A stretch of 64,000 bases of DNA from Rhodanobacter sp. C05 (GCF_002001165.1 NZ_MUNQ01000018.1:169143-233142), one strand, 5' to 3'. Positions 7,628 to 18,462 are shown, numbered from the stretch's first letter. The notes: generated by a model from the letters alone, not told the origin. Program-made: numbers and translations.

Positions 7628-9415
7628 ATGGAAAGCTACAAGATCCAGCAGCATCTGTATGACGTGATCGTGGTCGGCGCCGGTGGCGCCGGGCTGCGCG
7701 CCACCTTCGGTCTGGCCGAGAAAGGTCTCAAGGCGGCCTGCATCACCAAGGTGTTCCCGACGCGTTCGCACACGGTGGCTGCACAGGGTGGCATCTCGGC
7801 CGCGCTCGGCAACATGGGCGAGGACGACTGGCGCTTCCACTTCTACGACACCGTCAAGGGTTCCGACTGGCTCGGCGACCAGGACGCGATCGAGTACATG
7901 TGCCGCGAGGCGATTCCCTCGATCATCGAGCTGGAACACTACGGCGTGCCGTTCTCGCGTACCGAAGAAGGCAAGATCTACCAGCGCCCGTTCGGCGGCA
8001 TGACCACACATTACGGCAAGGGCACCGCGCAGCGCACCTGCGCCGCGGCCGACCGCACCGGTCACGCGATCCTGCACACGCTGTACCAGCAGGCACTGGC
8101 GCATGACGCCACGTTTTTCATCGAATACTTCGCGATCGACCTGATCTTCGACGAGGCGGGCGTCTGCCGCGGCGTGCTCGCGCTCGACATGAACGAAGGC
8201 ACCCTGCATTTCTTCCGCGGTCACGCGGTGGTGATGGCGACCGGCGGTTACGGTCGCGCCTACTTCAGCGCCACCTCGGCGCATACCTGCACCGGCGACG
8301 GTGGCGGCATGGTGCTGCGTGCGGGTCTCGCGCTGCAGGACATGGAGTTCGTGCAGTTCCATCCCACCGGCATCTACGGTGCCGGCTGCCTGATCACCGA
8401 AGGCGTACGTGGCGAAGGTGGCTACCTCACCAACTCCGAGGGCGAGCGCTTCATGGAGCGCTACGCGCCGAACGCGAAGGATCTGGCCTCGCGCGACGTG
8501 GTCAGTCGTGCGATGACGATGGAGATCCGTGAAGGCCGCGGTGTCGGCGAGCACAAGGACCACATCTTCATCAACCTGATGCATCTTGGTCCCGAGGTGA
8601 TCCACGAGCGCCTGCCAGGCATCGCCGAGTCGGCGCGCATCTTCGCCGGTGTCGATGTGACCAAGGAGCCGATCCCGGTCATCCCGACGGTGCACTACAA
8701 CATGGGCGGCATCCCGACCAACTATCACGGCGAAGTCGTGCAGAAGAAGGGCGACGATGTCGATGCCATCGTGCCGGGCCTGTTCGCGATCGGCGAGGCG
8801 GCTTGCGTGTCGGTGCATGGCGCGAATCGCCTTGGCTCCAACTCGCTGCTCGATCTGGTCGTGTTCGGTCGCGCGGTGGCGCATCGCTGCGCCGAACTGA
8901 TCAAGCCGGAGACGGCGCATCGGGATTTGCCGACCAACGTGCTGGACAAGGCACTCGCCCGTTTCGATGGCCTGCGCAATGCCAATGGCAGCAAGCCGAC
9001 TGCACAGATCCGTCTGGAGATGCAGCGCATCATGCAGAGTGATGCGGCGGTATTCCGTACGGGTACGACGCTTAAGGAAGGTTCCGAGAAGATTTCCGCC
9101 GTGCGCGAATCGTTCAAGGATGTCCGCGTCAGCGATCGCTCGATGGTGTGGAACTCCGACCTGATCGAGACGCTGGAGCTGGCCAACCTGCTGGATCAGG
9201 CCATTGCCACGATGCACTCGGCCCAGCAGCGCACGGAAAGCCGCGGCGGTCATGCGCGCGAGGACTTCCCCGACCGCAACGACGCCGAGTGGATGAAGCA
9301 CACGCTGGTGAAGGTGGACGAGGCCGGCAAGAGCAGCTTCGACTTCCGTCCGGTACACATGTACACCTTGACCGATGAGGTTGAGGTTGTGCCGCCGAAG
9401 AAGCGCGTTTACTAA
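7628..9415 (+). CDS. sdhA: Succinate dehydrogenase flavoprotein subunit
   Basis: This 595-residue catalytic subunit oxidises succinate to fumarate in the TCA cycle and respiratory chain. The dinucleotide-binding motif [11 protein letters not shown] lies at 15-25. The covalent FAD attachment His48 sits in [11 protein letters not shown]. Substrate-binding and catalytic segments are [28 protein letters not shown] and [15 protein letters not shown]. Length is standard. The downstream sdhE product would insert the FAD covalently. A 648-codon open frame antisense to this gene is a GC-skew shadow. Confidence 0.98.
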   Translation: MESYKIQQHLYDVIVVGAGGAGLRATFGLAEKGLKAACITKVFPTRSHTVAAQGGISAALGNMGEDDWRFHFYDTVKGSDWLGDQDAIEYMCREAIPSIIELEHYGVPFSRTEEGKIYQRPFGGMTTHYGKGTAQRTCAAADRTGHAILHTLYQQALAHDATFFIEYFAIDLIFDEAGVCRGVLALDMNEGTLHFFRGHAVVMATGGYGRAYFSATSAHTCTGDGGGMVLRAGLALQDMEFVQFHPTGIYGAGCLITEGVRGEGGYLTNSEGERFMERYAPNAKDLASRDVVSRAMTMEIREGRGVGEHKDHIFINLMHLGPEVIHERLPGIAESARIFAGVDVTKEPIPVIPTVHYNMGGIPTNYHGEVVQKKGDDVDAIVPGLFAIGEAACVSVHGANRLGSNSLLDLVVFGRAVAHRCAELIKPETAHRDLPTNVLDKALARFDGLRNANGSKPTAQIRLEMQRIMQSDAAVFRTGTTLKEGSEKISAVRESFKDVRVSDRSMVWNSDLIETLELANLLDQAIATMHSAQQRTESRGGHAREDFPDRNDAEWMKHTLVKVDEAGKSSFDFRPVHMYTLTDEVEVVPPKKRVY

Positions 9416-9437
9416 GTTTTCGACTGGAGAGGCAACC

Positions 9438-10220
9438 GTGGCCGAGTTCACGCTACCCAAGAATTCCAAGATCCAGCCGGGCAAGCACTATCCGGCGAAG
9501 GATGCGAAGAATCCGCGCACCTTCCGCATTTATCGCTGGTCGCCGGACGACGGCCAGAACCCGCGTATCGATACGTACGAGGTCGATCTGGCCGCGTGCG
9601 GCCCGATGGTTCTGGACGCGCTGCTGAAGATCAAGAACGAGATCGATTCCACGCTGACGCTGCGCCGTTCCTGCCGTGAAGGCATCTGCGGTTCGTGTGC
9701 GATGAACATCGACGGTACCAACACGCTGGCCTGCACCCGGGCAATCTCGGAGTGTGCGTCCGGCGACGTGAAGATCTATCCGCTGCCGCACATGCAAGTG
9801 GTGAAGGATCTGGTACCTGACCTGACCCATTTCTATGCGCAATTCGCCTCGATCAAGCCATGGCTGCGCACGCAGAGCCCGGCGCCGGATCGTGAGCGGC
9901 TGCAGTCGCCGGAAGAGCGCAAGAAGCTCGACGGCCTGTACGAGTGCATCCTGTGCGCCTGCTGCTCGACCAGCTGCCCGAGCTACTGGTGGAACGGCGA
10001 CAAGTACCTCGGCCCGGCGATCCTGCTGCAGGCCTATCGCTGGATCGTCGACTCGCGTGACGAGGCCACCGGTGCACGGCTGGATGATCTGGAAGATCCG
10101 TTCAAGCTGTATCGCTGCCACACCATCATGAACTGCACACGCACCTGCCCGAAGGGTCTGAACCCGGCCAAGGCGATTGCCGAGATCAAGAAGCTGATGG
10201 TGGAGCGTCGCTCGGCATGA
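9438..10220 (+). CDS. sdhB: Succinate dehydrogenase iron-sulfur subunit
   Basis: This 260-residue electron-transfer subunit carries the [2Fe-2S] ligands CREGICGSC...C (Cys79, 84, 87, 99), the [4Fe-4S] motif [12 protein letters not shown], and the [3Fe-4S]/[4Fe-4S] C-terminal Cys in [17 protein letters not shown]. The start is GTG 9438, chosen because GGAGAGG sits just upstream and [12 protein letters not shown] is the family N-terminus. The open frame extends further upstream (to 9375) but overlaps sdhA without homology. It completes the sdhCDAB operon. Confidence 0.97.
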   Translation: MAEFTLPKNSKIQPGKHYPAKDAKNPRTFRIYRWSPDDGQNPRIDTYEVDLAACGPMVLDALLKIKNEIDSTLTLRRSCREGICGSCAMNIDGTNTLACTRAISECASGDVKIYPLPHMQVVKDLVPDLTHFYAQFASIKPWLRTQSPAPDRERLQSPEERKKLDGLYECILCACCSTSCPSYWWNGDKYLGPAILLQAYRWIVDSRDEATGARLDDLEDPFKLYRCHTIMNCTRTCPKGLNPAKAIAEIKKLMVERRSA

Positions 10221-10255
10221 AGCAGCTGTCGCCGCTACGCGGCGACACCGCATAA

Positions 10256-10276
10256 CCTCTCCCCTTTGGGGAGAGG
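10256..10276. repeat. Short GGGGAG palindrome
   Basis: CCTCTCCCC, loop TTT, GGGGAGAGG: a perfect 9-bp stem between sdhB and sdhE. It resembles the elements at 30335-30356 and 46547-46647. It may trim or stabilise the mRNA between the structural genes and sdhE. Confidence 0.6.
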
Positions 10277-10309
10277 AGGCCATGGAGGCGCTTCGCGCGA
10301 GTTGATCTT

Positions 10310-10558
10310 ATGGATGAAGCACGTCTCAAGCGCCTGCGCTGGCGCACCCGTCGCGGCACCCGCGAACTGGATGCCCTGTTCGGCGGCTGGCTGGACGAAC
10401 GCTTTGCTGACGCCGATGAAGCGCAGCAGCAGGCGTTCGACGAACTGCTCGATGTGCAGGATCCGGACCTGTGGGACTGGGTGATGGGTCATGCGCGTCC
10501 GGAACGAACGGATTGGCAGGTGATCATCGATGACATCCGCGCCCGCCATCGGCTTTGA
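10310..10558 (+). CDS. sdhE: SdhE FAD assembly factor
   Basis: This 82-residue helical cytosolic protein promotes covalent attachment of FAD to SdhA. The conserved RGxxE motif is at 15-19 (RGTRELD, Gly16 and Glu19, the same positions as in E. coli SdhE). The family segment DLWDWVMG follows at about 52-59. It lies 89 nt after sdhB and overlaps the next gene by 29 nt, as in the ygfY-ygfX pair of enterobacteria. Confidence 0.93.
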   Translation: MDEARLKRLRWRTRRGTRELDALFGGWLDERFADADEAQQQAFDELLDVQDPDLWDWVMGHARPERTDWQVIIDDIRARHRL

Positions 10559-10967
10559 GTACCGGCCGTCGCGCCTGTTGCAACGCATGTTGCTCGTGGT
10601 CGCTGCCCTGGCGATGCTGTCTGTCGTGCTGTGCGCATTGGCGCTGTGGCTGAAACTGCTGCTGATCGCCGGCGTACTGCTGGCGACATGGCAATCCGCC
10701 CGCAAGGCGGCAGGCTCACCGGTAGCGGCCGCGGGCTGGAGTGCCGACGACAGCTGGACACTGCATCTGGCTGATCATGAGGACGTGCCGGCCATGCTGG
10801 CTTCGTTCCGGGTGTTGGGTGGTTTCGTGTTGCTGCGCCTGCGGACCGCGGAGCAGGGCGCGCAGGTATTGCTGCTGGCGCCGGACAACAGCGATGCGGA
10901 TATCCGTCGTCGTCTGCGCATGCGGCTGGCGACGGTGCAGCCGGGCGAGGCTGTGCCGCGGCTCTGA
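10530..10967 (+). CDS. CptA/YgfX-like membrane protein
   Basis: This 145-residue protein has two membrane segments near the N-terminus (about 20-40 and 42-55, RMLLVVAALAMLSVVLCALAL...LLLIAGVLLATW) and a soluble remainder ending in a basic stretch, DADIRRRLRMRL. This matches the layout of YgfX/CptA (DUF1434), encoded with sdhE in many gammaproteobacteria and described in E. coli as an inhibitor of cell division. The overlap with sdhE (29 nt) supports the call. Whether it is a toxin here is unknown. Confidence 0.7.
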   Translation: MTSAPAIGFEYRPSRLLQRMLLVVAALAMLSVVLCALALWLKLLLIAGVLLATWQSARKAAGSPVAAAGWSADDSWTLHLADHEDVPAMLASFRVLGGFVLLRLRTAEQGAQVLLLAPDNSDADIRRRLRMRLATVQPGEAVPRL

Positions 10968-11079
10968 TTCACAGGGCTCTTAGTCGCCGGCAACTTCGCC
11001 AACCCAGCGCGGTCTCACCGAATACCTGATAATGCCTGTCCGGGCGGCCCGCCCTGCGATCCCCACAAGCGACCCGCCC

Positions 11080-12321
11080 ATGTTCCGACCGCTCGAACTC
11101 TTCATCGGCCTGCGCTACACGCGTGCCAAGCGACGCAACCAGTTCATCTCGTTCATCTCCACCGTATCGATCGTGTGCATCGCGATCAGCGTGATTGCGC
11201 TGATCACCGTGATGTCGGTGATGAACGGTTTCGATTACCAGATGAAGTCGCGCATCCTCGGCGCGATCTCGCATGCCACGGTATCCGGTGTCGGCGAAAG
11301 CGTGCAGGACTGGCCGCGCACGCTGCAGGTCGCCGAGACGAACCCGCATGTGCTGGGGGCTGCGCCTTACGTGGAAGCCGAGGCTTATCTGACCGCCGGC
11401 CATTCCAGCGCTGCGCTGCTGCGTGGCATCGAGCCGACGCAGGAGCCCAAGGTCGTCGATATCAGCAAGCACATGATCGAGGGCTCGCTGAACGAACTGA
11501 CCCCGAACAGCTGGAACATTGTGCTTGGCCGGGATCTGGCCATGACACTCGGCGTGGGCGTCGGCGACCGGGTGACGGTGATCGTGCAGCAACTGTATGC
11601 CACACCGATGGGTGGCGTGCCGAAGATGCGCAGTTTCCATGTAGTGGGCTTGTTCGAACTGGGCATGGAGCAGTTTGACTCCGGCCTGGCGCTGGTCAAC
11701 ATGGGTGATGCCGAGAAGCTCAACAGCCTCAGCGGTCCCACCGGCATCCGTCTGCGCCTCGACGACATGTTCAACGCCCGTCCGGTGGCGCGTGAACTGG
11801 CCGACAAGCTGGGGCAGGTGTACCGGGTGCAGACCTGGATGGATACCAACGCGAACCTGTTTGCCGCGCTGTCGATGGAAAAGATGGTGATGTTCGTGAT
11901 CCTGTCGCTGATCATTCTGGTGGCGGTGATCAACCTGATCTCGATGCTGATGATGCTGGTCACCGACAAGCAGGCCGACATCGCGATCCTGCGCACGCTC
12001 GGCGCCACGCCGCGCAGCATCATGGGCATGTTCATGGTGCAAGGTGTGCTGGTGGGGTTTGTCGGGATCGGCTTCGGCGTGGGTCTCGGCTCGCTGCTGT
12101 CGTGGAAGCTGCCGGGCATCATCAAGTGGATCGAGCACACCTTCCACGTGACCTTCCTGTCGCCGGACGTCTACTACATCAGCGAGGTGCCGAGCCGGCT
12201 GGACTGGCACGATGTGGGCTGGACCGCATTGCTGACCTTTGCCTTCTCGCTGCTGGCTACCCTTTATCCCGCGTGGCGCGCCTCGCGTACCCAGCCTGCG
12301 CAGGCATTGCGCTATGAATAA
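11080..12321 (+). CDS. lolC: Lipoprotein-releasing ABC transporter permease (LolC/LolE)
   Basis: This 413-residue inner-membrane permease of the LolCDE complex extracts outer-membrane lipoproteins and hands them to LolA. The N-terminal [28 protein letters not shown] is the family signature. The first helix is followed by a large periplasmic domain (about 50-265), then three C-terminal helices with [25 protein letters not shown]. Only one permease gene is present next to lolD, as in Xanthomonadales where a single LolF-like permease may act as a homodimer or a second copy is elsewhere. ATG 11080 gives the normal N-terminus. It overlaps lolD by 8 nt. Confidence 0.93.
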   Translation: MFRPLELFIGLRYTRAKRRNQFISFISTVSIVCIAISVIALITVMSVMNGFDYQMKSRILGAISHATVSGVGESVQDWPRTLQVAETNPHVLGAAPYVEAEAYLTAGHSSAALLRGIEPTQEPKVVDISKHMIEGSLNELTPNSWNIVLGRDLAMTLGVGVGDRVTVIVQQLYATPMGGVPKMRSFHVVGLFELGMEQFDSGLALVNMGDAEKLNSLSGPTGIRLRLDDMFNARPVARELADKLGQVYRVQTWMDTNANLFAALSMEKMVMFVILSLIILVAVINLISMLMMLVTDKQADIAILRTLGATPRSIMGMFMVQGVLVGFVGIGFGVGLGSLLSWKLPGIIKWIEHTFHVTFLSPDVYYISEVPSRLDWHDVGWTALLTFAFSLLATLYPAWRASRTQPAQALRYE

Positions 12322-13042
12322 GACCGCCATGAACCCGACCGTTACCGATCAAGCCGGCGAAAACGTGCTGCGCGCCAGCCACGTCGCCAAGACCTACGAC
12401 GAAGGCGGCCTGCGCACCGACGTGCTCAGCGACGTGAGCTTCACCCTGAAGCGCGGCGAGACGATGGCGATCGTCGGTGCCTCCGGCTCGGGCAAGAGCA
12501 CGCTGCTGCACATCATCGGCGGGCTGGATACGCTGACCGCCGGTGAAGTGGAAGTGGACGGCCGCGTGCTGTCGAAGCTCTCCGATGCCGAACGCGGCCG
12601 CGTGCGTAACCGCTCGCTCGGTTTCATCTACCAGTTCCATCACCTGTTGCCGGAGTTCACCGCGCTGGAGAACGTGTGCATGCCGCTGCTGATCCGCGGC
12701 ACCGCGATTGCCGAGGCGCAGCGGCAGGCCAGTACGTTGCTGGAACGGGTGGGCCTGGGCGGACGTTCCCACCACAAGCCGTCTGAACTGTCCGGCGGCG
12801 AGCGCCAGCGCTGTGCGGTGGCGCGCGCACTGGTGACCCGGCCGGCCTGTGTGCTTGGCGACGAGCCCACCGGCAACCTCGACGAAGGCAACGCGGCGCA
12901 GGTCTACGCGCTGATGCTGGAACTCAATCGCGAGATCGGCACCAGCTTCATCCTGGTCACCCATGACACGCATCTGGCGGGGCGTATGGATCGCACCCTG
13001 GTGCTGCACAACGGCGTGCTGCAGGAAAGTCCGAAGGTCTGA
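12314..13042 (+). CDS. lolD: Lipoprotein-releasing ABC transporter ATPase
   Basis: This 242-residue ATP-binding subunit has Walker A GASGSGKS (55-62), the Q-loop region [18 protein letters not shown] (typical of LolD/MacB-type ATPases), signature LSGGERQR, Walker [13 protein letters not shown] and the switch His in VTHD. It energises lipoprotein release from the inner membrane. The start overlaps the permease stop, so the two are translationally coupled. Confidence 0.95.
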   Translation: MNKTAMNPTVTDQAGENVLRASHVAKTYDEGGLRTDVLSDVSFTLKRGETMAIVGASGSGKSTLLHIIGGLDTLTAGEVEVDGRVLSKLSDAERGRVRNRSLGFIYQFHHLLPEFTALENVCMPLLIRGTAIAEAQRQASTLLERVGLGGRSHHKPSELSGGERQRCAVARALVTRPACVLGDEPTGNLDEGNAAQVYALMLELNREIGTSFILVTHDTHLAGRMDRTLVLHNGVLQESPKV

Positions 13043-13162
13043 TCGTCAGCTGTACCGTGGCGCCGCCGCCTATGCGGCGAGTGCCTACGTGCTTTTCATC
13101 CTCGATGTCGCCGGGGCCGCGTTAGGCTTGGCCGTATCCAGGATGGAACGGCGGGGCGCGGC

Positions 13163-15472
13163 ATGGCACGAGCGGCGGCAATCACGGCAGCAGTGGCGTT
13201 GCTGTCAGGCGTGCTGCTGGTGCAATGGCTGCCGAATTTGCCGCCACGCTGGTGCCTCGGTCTGCTGCAGTCCGGAGCATTGTTGCTGGCTTGGCGATGG
13301 CCACGCGGGCGCTGGCTGGCGTGTGTGCTGTTCGGCATCGTCTGGGCGGCCTGGCATGGCGTCGCGGCAATGGAAGCGCGCCTGCCGCGTGCACTGGAAG
13401 GCCAGGATATCGCGGTGATCGGCAGCATCATCGATCTGCCGCAGCCTGGCAGCGATGCCAGCCGGTTCACGCTGCGGGTGGAGCAGGCCACGCTGGATGG
13501 CCATCCGGTCGCGTTGCATGGCCGGGTGACGGTGTCCTGGTATGACGACGCGCCATTGTTGCAGCCATGCACCCGCTGGCAGTTGTTGCTGCGGCTGAAA
13601 CGTCCGCGTGGCCTGCTCAATCCCGGCGTGGCCGACAGCGAGCGCTCGGCGCTGGAGCGCGGCATCGTGGCCACCGGTTATGTACGCGACGACCCCGGCA
13701 ATACCCAATTGGCTGCTCCGCACTGGTGCATCGATGGCGTGCGCGATGCGATCGCCCGCGGCATCGCCGCACGCGTGCATGATCCGCACGATGCAACGCT
13801 GCTGCAGGCGTTCTCGGTCGGCGACACGCGTGGGCTGGAGCAGCGCGACTGGGAAGTCGCGCGGGCGAACGGCGTGTCGCACCTGATCGCGATTTCCGGT
13901 TTCCACGTCGGCGTGGCGGCGGTGTTCGGAGTCTGGCTGGCGATGCTGGCCTATCTGCTGTGTCCGCGGCTGGCGCTGCGGTTGCCGCGTCCGCAGGCGC
14001 AGGCGGCCGGCGCGTTGCTGGTCGCCGGCATCTATAGCGCGCTGGCCGGTTTCGGCCTGCCCACGGTGCGCACCTTGCTGATGATCGCGGTGGTCGCCGT
14101 GGCGCGCTGCAGCCGGCGCAGCAGCAGCGGCGCGCACTCGCTGGCGCTGGCGATGATCGCGATCCTGCTGTTCGATCCGCTGGCAGTCCTGGCGGCGGGG
14201 TTCTGGTTGTCGTTCGTCGGCGTGGCGTTCCTGATGCTGTGCCTGCAGTCGCACGGCCGCGGCCTGCGTGCGTTCCTGCATGAGCTGTCGGCCGGGCAGA
14301 TGGTGATGACGGTGTCACTGCTGCCGCTGACTTTGTGGTTTTTCGGGCAGGCTTCGCTGGTAGGGGCGTTGTCCAACCTGATCGCGGTGCCGCTGGTCAG
14401 TTTCGTGATCGTGCCATGCGCGTTGTGTGGCATGTTGCTGCTGGGACTGTGCCCGCCGCTGGCCACACCGGTGCTGTGGCTGGCCGCGCAACTGGCACAC
14501 GCACAATGGTGGCTGCTGGAACAGATGGCGGACTGGCCCGGTGCACACTGGTATCTGCCGACTGTGCAGCCGTGGGCGTTGCTGCTGGCGGTACTGGGCG
14601 CGCTGTGGCTGTTCCTGCCGCGCGGCATGCCGTTGCGCGGATTCGGTGTGCTGCTGTTCCTGCCGCTGTTGTGGCCACCGCGCCCGTTACTCGGCGATGG
14701 CGCGTTCCAGGTCTGGGTGCTGGATGTGGGACAGGGCTTGTCGGTGCTGCTGCGCACTCGCGATCACGCACTGGTCTATGACACTGGCGCGCGTTATCCA
14801 TCCGGTTTCGATCTCGGTGAGGCAGCCGTGTTGCCGTCGATCCATGCGTTGGGCATCACGCACCTGGACATGCTGATGATCAGTCATGGCGACAACGATC
14901 ATGCCGGTGGTGCGCAGGCGGTTGTAACCGCTTTCCCGGAGGCGCAGCGCTATACCGGCGAGCCGGCACGGATGGCACGAATGAAGTTGCCAATGCGCCA
15001 GTGTGTTGCCGGACAATCGTGGCAATGGGATGGTGTGCGTTTTCGCGTGCTGAGTCCGGCCGATGATGGTGGCGATCGCGACAACGACAGCTCCTGCGTG
15101 TTGCTGGTCGAGGGGCGCGGCGGCCATCTGCTGCTGACCGGCGATATCAGTTCGAAGATGGAACCGCAGGTGGCTGCCGCGCTCGATCCAGGGATGCGCC
15201 CGGTGCTGCTGGTGCCGCATCACGGCAGCAAGACCTCGTCCAGCGCGGGCTTCATCGCTGCGCTGCAACCGCCCCTGGCGGTGGTGTCGGCGGGCTGGCG
15301 CAACCGCTTCGGTCATCCGAAGCCCGAGGTGCTGGCGCGTTATGCCGAGGCTGGCGTGCCGGTGTTCAATACTGCTGTGGAGGGGGCGATTCCGCTGGAT
15401 TTTCCTGCCGATGCCCCCGCCCGGCGCGAACGTGGCTGGCGCTGGCGCCAGCCACGTTACTGGCGTGAATGA
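13163..15472 (+). CDS. comEC: ComEC/Rec2 DNA internalisation channel
   Basis: This 769-residue polytopic membrane protein passes single-stranded DNA across the inner membrane during natural transformation. An N-terminal DUF4131 region with hydrophobic helices comes first, then the Competence domain (about 210-500: GDTRGLEQRDWEVARANGVSHLIAISGFHVG, GLPTVRTLLM). A metallo-beta-lactamase-like domain follows (about 520-760) with LDVGQGLSVLLR and HGDNDHAGG (near residue 574), thought to degrade the non-transforming strand. All three domains are intact. The position next to lol and exb genes is usual in Xanthomonadales. Confidence 0.95.
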   Translation: MARAAAITAAVALLSGVLLVQWLPNLPPRWCLGLLQSGALLLAWRWPRGRWLACVLFGIVWAAWHGVAAMEARLPRALEGQDIAVIGSIIDLPQPGSDASRFTLRVEQATLDGHPVALHGRVTVSWYDDAPLLQPCTRWQLLLRLKRPRGLLNPGVADSERSALERGIVATGYVRDDPGNTQLAAPHWCIDGVRDAIARGIAARVHDPHDATLLQAFSVGDTRGLEQRDWEVARANGVSHLIAISGFHVGVAAVFGVWLAMLAYLLCPRLALRLPRPQAQAAGALLVAGIYSALAGFGLPTVRTLLMIAVVAVARCSRRSSSGAHSLALAMIAILLFDPLAVLAAGFWLSFVGVAFLMLCLQSHGRGLRAFLHELSAGQMVMTVSLLPLTLWFFGQASLVGALSNLIAVPLVSFVIVPCALCGMLLLGLCPPLATPVLWLAAQLAHAQWWLLEQMADWPGAHWYLPTVQPWALLLAVLGALWLFLPRGMPLRGFGVLLFLPLLWPPRPLLGDGAFQVWVLDVGQGLSVLLRTRDHALVYDTGARYPSGFDLGEAAVLPSIHALGITHLDMLMISHGDNDHAGGAQAVVTAFPEAQRYTGEPARMARMKLPMRQCVAGQSWQWDGVRFRVLSPADDGGDRDNDSSCVLLVEGRGGHLLLTGDISSKMEPQVAAALDPGMRPVLLVPHHGSKTSSSAGFIAALQPPLAVVSAGWRNRFGHPKPEVLARYAEAGVPVFNTAVEGAIPLDFPADAPARRERGWRWRQPRYWRE

Positions 15473-15555
15473 GGGATTGCCACGCGTGCCGCAGTACGAC
15501 GGGGCGGGACTGCTATCATGCGCGCTTCCTGACAGGTCGTGCGGTGGGGTCGAAA

Positions 15556-16230
15556 GTGCTGGAAATCCTGATGGCTGGCGGCTGGGCGATGGTGCCCATC
15601 CTGATCTGCTCGGCGATCGCGCTGGCGATCGTGCTGGAGCGTTGCTGGACCTTGCGCCGCAAATCGGTGCTGCCGCCGGGTCTGGGCGACGAGGTACGCG
15701 AGTGGGCACGTACCGGTCAGTTGTATCCGGCGCACCTGGAAGCGCTGACGAACGGTTCCCCGTTGGGTGAATTGCTGGCCTCGGCGCTGGCAGTGCGCAA
15801 CCAGCCGCGCGACCTCATCAAGGAGCGCATCGAGGACACCGGTCGGCACGTGATCCACCGGATGGAGCGTTATCTCAACACGCTGGGCACGATCGCGCTG
15901 ATTGGCCCGCTGCTGGGCCTGTTCGGTACCGTGATCGGCCTGATCCGCATGTTCATGGAAGTCATGGCCGGCGGCATCGGCGATCCGGCCAAGATGGCCG
16001 GCGGCATCGGCGAGGCGCTGATCTGCACCGCGTCGGGCCTGACCGTGGCGATTCCCGCCTATGTGCTGCACCGTTATTTCCGTTCGCGCGTGGCTGGCTA
16101 TTGCGTGGAGATGGAGAAACAGGCCACCGCCTTGCTCGACGACCTGACCCTGGCGCCTGCAGCGACTGCGCCGGCACCTGCGCGCCCGCGTCGTACGACG
16201 CCGGCATCGTCCGCGCCGAACGCGGGCTGA
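15556..16230 (+). CDS. exbB: ExbB/TolQ/MotA-family proton channel subunit
   Basis: This inner-membrane protein of about 224 residues has three helices: MAGGWAMVPILICSAIALAIVLERCW (N-terminal), NTLGTIALIGPLLGLFGTVIGLI and GEALICTASGLTVAIPAYVLHRYF. The last two form the proton-conducting pore with ExbD. GTG 15556 is preferred as start because GGTGGGG lies seven bases upstream and LEILMAGGW is the family N-terminus. The frame is open to 15469, overlapping comEC, without homology. It powers TonB-dependent uptake or a related envelope motor; no tonB is nearby. The C-terminal tail is A/P rich. Confidence 0.88.
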   Translation: MLEILMAGGWAMVPILICSAIALAIVLERCWTLRRKSVLPPGLGDEVREWARTGQLYPAHLEALTNGSPLGELLASALAVRNQPRDLIKERIEDTGRHVIHRMERYLNTLGTIALIGPLLGLFGTVIGLIRMFMEVMAGGIGDPAKMAGGIGEALICTASGLTVAIPAYVLHRYFRSRVAGYCVEMEKQATALLDDLTLAPAATAPAPARPRRTTPASSAPNAG

Positions 16231-16240
16231 GCACGCACCG

Positions 16241-16672
16241 ATGCGTATCAGCAATGACCGCCGCGGGGATGATTTCGAGATCAACGTGATCCCGTTGATC
16301 GACGTACTGCTGACCCTGTTGATGTTCTTCGTGCTGACCAGCACCTTTGTGCAGCACTCGCGCCTGCAGGTGACCTTGCCCAAGGCAAGCACGCAGGATC
16401 GCGACATGAACGCTCCGGCGCTGACCATCATGATCGACCGGGACGGCCGCTACTACGTGGGCAGCGACGAGGTGATGGGCGAGGGCATCGAGCCGCTCAA
16501 GCAGGCCATCGCGCGCAACGCGGGTGCCGACCACGACCGGCCAGTGACGATCCGTGCCGACGCGATGACGCCGAACCAGGACGTGGTCACCGCGATGGAT
16601 GCGCTGGGCCAGCTCGGCTTCACCAAGCTGTCGATCGCCACTACGCCGAGCAAGCCAGGCGCGGCTCAGTGA
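16241..16672 (+). CDS. exbD: ExbD/TolR biopolymer transport protein
   Basis: This 143-residue protein has a short cytoplasmic N-terminus, one membrane helix (about 15-38: INVIPLIDVLLTLLMFFVLTSTF) with the critical Asp in PLIDV, and a periplasmic domain ending in VVTAMDALGQLGFTKLSIAT. It couples the proton flow through ExbB to TonB. The stop overlaps the GTG start of msbA by 4 nt, so exbB, exbD and msbA form one unit. Confidence 0.93.
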   Translation: MRISNDRRGDDFEINVIPLIDVLLTLLMFFVLTSTFVQHSRLQVTLPKASTQDRDMNAPALTIMIDRDGRYYVGSDEVMGEGIEPLKQAIARNAGADHDRPVTIRADAMTPNQDVVTAMDALGQLGFTKLSIATTPSKPGAAQ

Positions 16673-18453
16673 GCAAGTCGAAGGCCCGCATGTGGGGTGC
16701 CGAAAGCTGGCGTGTCTACAAGCGCCTGCTTGGCTATTCCGCACGCTACTGGCCGATCGGTCTGGTCGCGATGGTCGGCATGGCAGCCGATGGTGGCGGC
16801 CTGGCGCTTTTCACGAATCTGCTGAAAACCATGATCGACGGCCTTTTCGTGAGAAAGGATCCGTATCTGATCTTCTGGATGCCGATCTGGATCATCGGCA
16901 TCTTTCTGGTGCGCTCCTGCGGCACCTTCGTCAGCGATTACGGCATCTCGTACATCGGCCGTCATGTCGTGCAGAAGATGCGGCACGATGTCTTTGCGGC
17001 CTATCTGAGGCTGCCGGCGTCGTTCTTCGGCGGCGAATCCTCGGGCCAGCAGATTTCACGCATCACCTATACCAGTGAACAGGTGGCGTCGGCGGCCACC
17101 GATGCACTGAAGGTTTCCGTCACCGACGGCCTCACCGTCATCTACATGTTCATCGTGATGCTGTACAACAGCGCCTATCTCACCATGTCGCTGTTGATCA
17201 TGGTGCCGGCGATCGCCTTCGTGGCCACCGTGGTGAGCAGGCGCTACCGGCTGATCAGCCGCAGGATCCAGGGCACGATGGGATCGGTCACCGGCACGGT
17301 CGAGGAATCGGTCGGTGCACACCGCGAAGTGCGCATCTACGGCGGCCAGGAGCATGAGGCCAGGCGTTTCGACGCGATAACCGAACGCACGCGCTCGCTC
17401 AATCTCAAGATTTCAGCGACGAACGCGGCATCCAGCTCCACGGTCCAGCTGATAGCCGCAACAGCCATGGCTGCCCTGGTCTTTCTGGGCACCCGGCCAG
17501 ACGTGCTGTATCAGATGTCGCCCGGCAAATTCTTTGCCGTCCTGATCGCGATGGGCACGATGCTGCCGTCGCTGAAACGCTTGGCCACGGTGCAGGCGAA
17601 TATCCAGCGTGGCCTGTCCGCTGCTGAAGACCTCTTTGAAGTCATCGACCTGCCACCGGAAACCGATGATGGCAAGCTCGAACTGGTGCGCACTCGCGGC
17701 GACCTGCGCTTCGAGGATGTGCGAATGGTTTATCCACGCGAAGGATTCGAAGCGTTGCGCGGTGTCACGCTGCAATGCGCACCGGGAACGGTGACCGCGC
17801 TGGTGGGGCGTTCCGGCAGCGGCAAGAGCAGTCTGGTCAGCCTGTTGCCACGCTTCAATGAGTCAAGCGCTGGCCGCATCGTGCTCGACGACCATGATTA
17901 CCGGGAATACACACTGGCTTCGTTGCGCCGCCAGATCGCCTGGGTCGGACAGAACGTGGTGCTGTTCGATGACACGGTCGCCAACAACATCGCCTATGGT
18001 GAGCTGGCCGGAGCAAGTGAGGCGGACATCATTGCCGCTGCCGAAGCCGCCAATGCGATGGAATTCATCGAACGCCTGCCCAAGGGCATTCACACGCAGA
18101 TCGGCCAGAGCGGAAACACGCTCTCCGGCGGCCAGCGCCAGCGTCTTGCGATCGCCCGCGCGATTCTCAAGAATGCGCCGATCCTGGTGCTGGACGAAGC
18201 CACCAGCGCACTCGATACCGAGTCGGAGCGGCTGATCCAGCAGGCGCTGCAGCGCTTGATGAAGGATCGCACCACGTTGGTGATTGCACATCGCCTGTCG
18301 ACAGTCGAGGGCGCCGAACAGATCGCGGTGATGGACCAGGGCTGCATCGTCGAGCGTGGCACGCATGCCGAGCTGATCGCGCTGAATGGACAGTACGCCG
18401 CGCTGCACCGCATGCAGTTCCACGATCACGCCGATCAACAGGCTGGCGACTGA
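16669..18453 (+). CDS. msbA: Lipid A export ABC transporter MsbA
   Basis: This 594-residue half-transporter fuses a six-helix membrane domain (about 20-320) to an ATPase. Walker A GRSGSGKSS is near residue 380, the signature [15 protein letters not shown] near 485, Walker B ILVLDEATSALD, and the switch His in IAHRLST. It flips core-lipid A across the inner membrane. The identity is supported by lpxK following 9 nt later, the classic msbA-lpxK pair. It starts at GTG 16669 overlapping exbD. Confidence 0.95.
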   Translation: MSKSKARMWGAESWRVYKRLLGYSARYWPIGLVAMVGMAADGGGLALFTNLLKTMIDGLFVRKDPYLIFWMPIWIIGIFLVRSCGTFVSDYGISYIGRHVVQKMRHDVFAAYLRLPASFFGGESSGQQISRITYTSEQVASAATDALKVSVTDGLTVIYMFIVMLYNSAYLTMSLLIMVPAIAFVATVVSRRYRLISRRIQGTMGSVTGTVEESVGAHREVRIYGGQEHEARRFDAITERTRSLNLKISATNAASSSTVQLIAATAMAALVFLGTRPDVLYQMSPGKFFAVLIAMGTMLPSLKRLATVQANIQRGLSAAEDLFEVIDLPPETDDGKLELVRTRGDLRFEDVRMVYPREGFEALRGVTLQCAPGTVTALVGRSGSGKSSLVSLLPRFNESSAGRIVLDDHDYREYTLASLRRQIAWVGQNVVLFDDTVANNIAYGELAGASEADIIAAAEAANAMEFIERLPKGIHTQIGQSGNTLSGGQRQRLAIARAILKNAPILVLDEATSALDTESERLIQQALQRLMKDRTTLVIAHRLSTVEGAEQIAVMDQGCIVERGTHAELIALNGQYAALHRMQFHDHADQQAGD

Positions 18454-18462
18454 GGATCACCG

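Noticed and set aside
7538..9484. A 648-codon open frame antisense to sdhA
   Set aside because: It mirrors the GC-rich third positions of sdhA, has no motifs or ribosome site and overlaps the complete, well-conserved sdhA.
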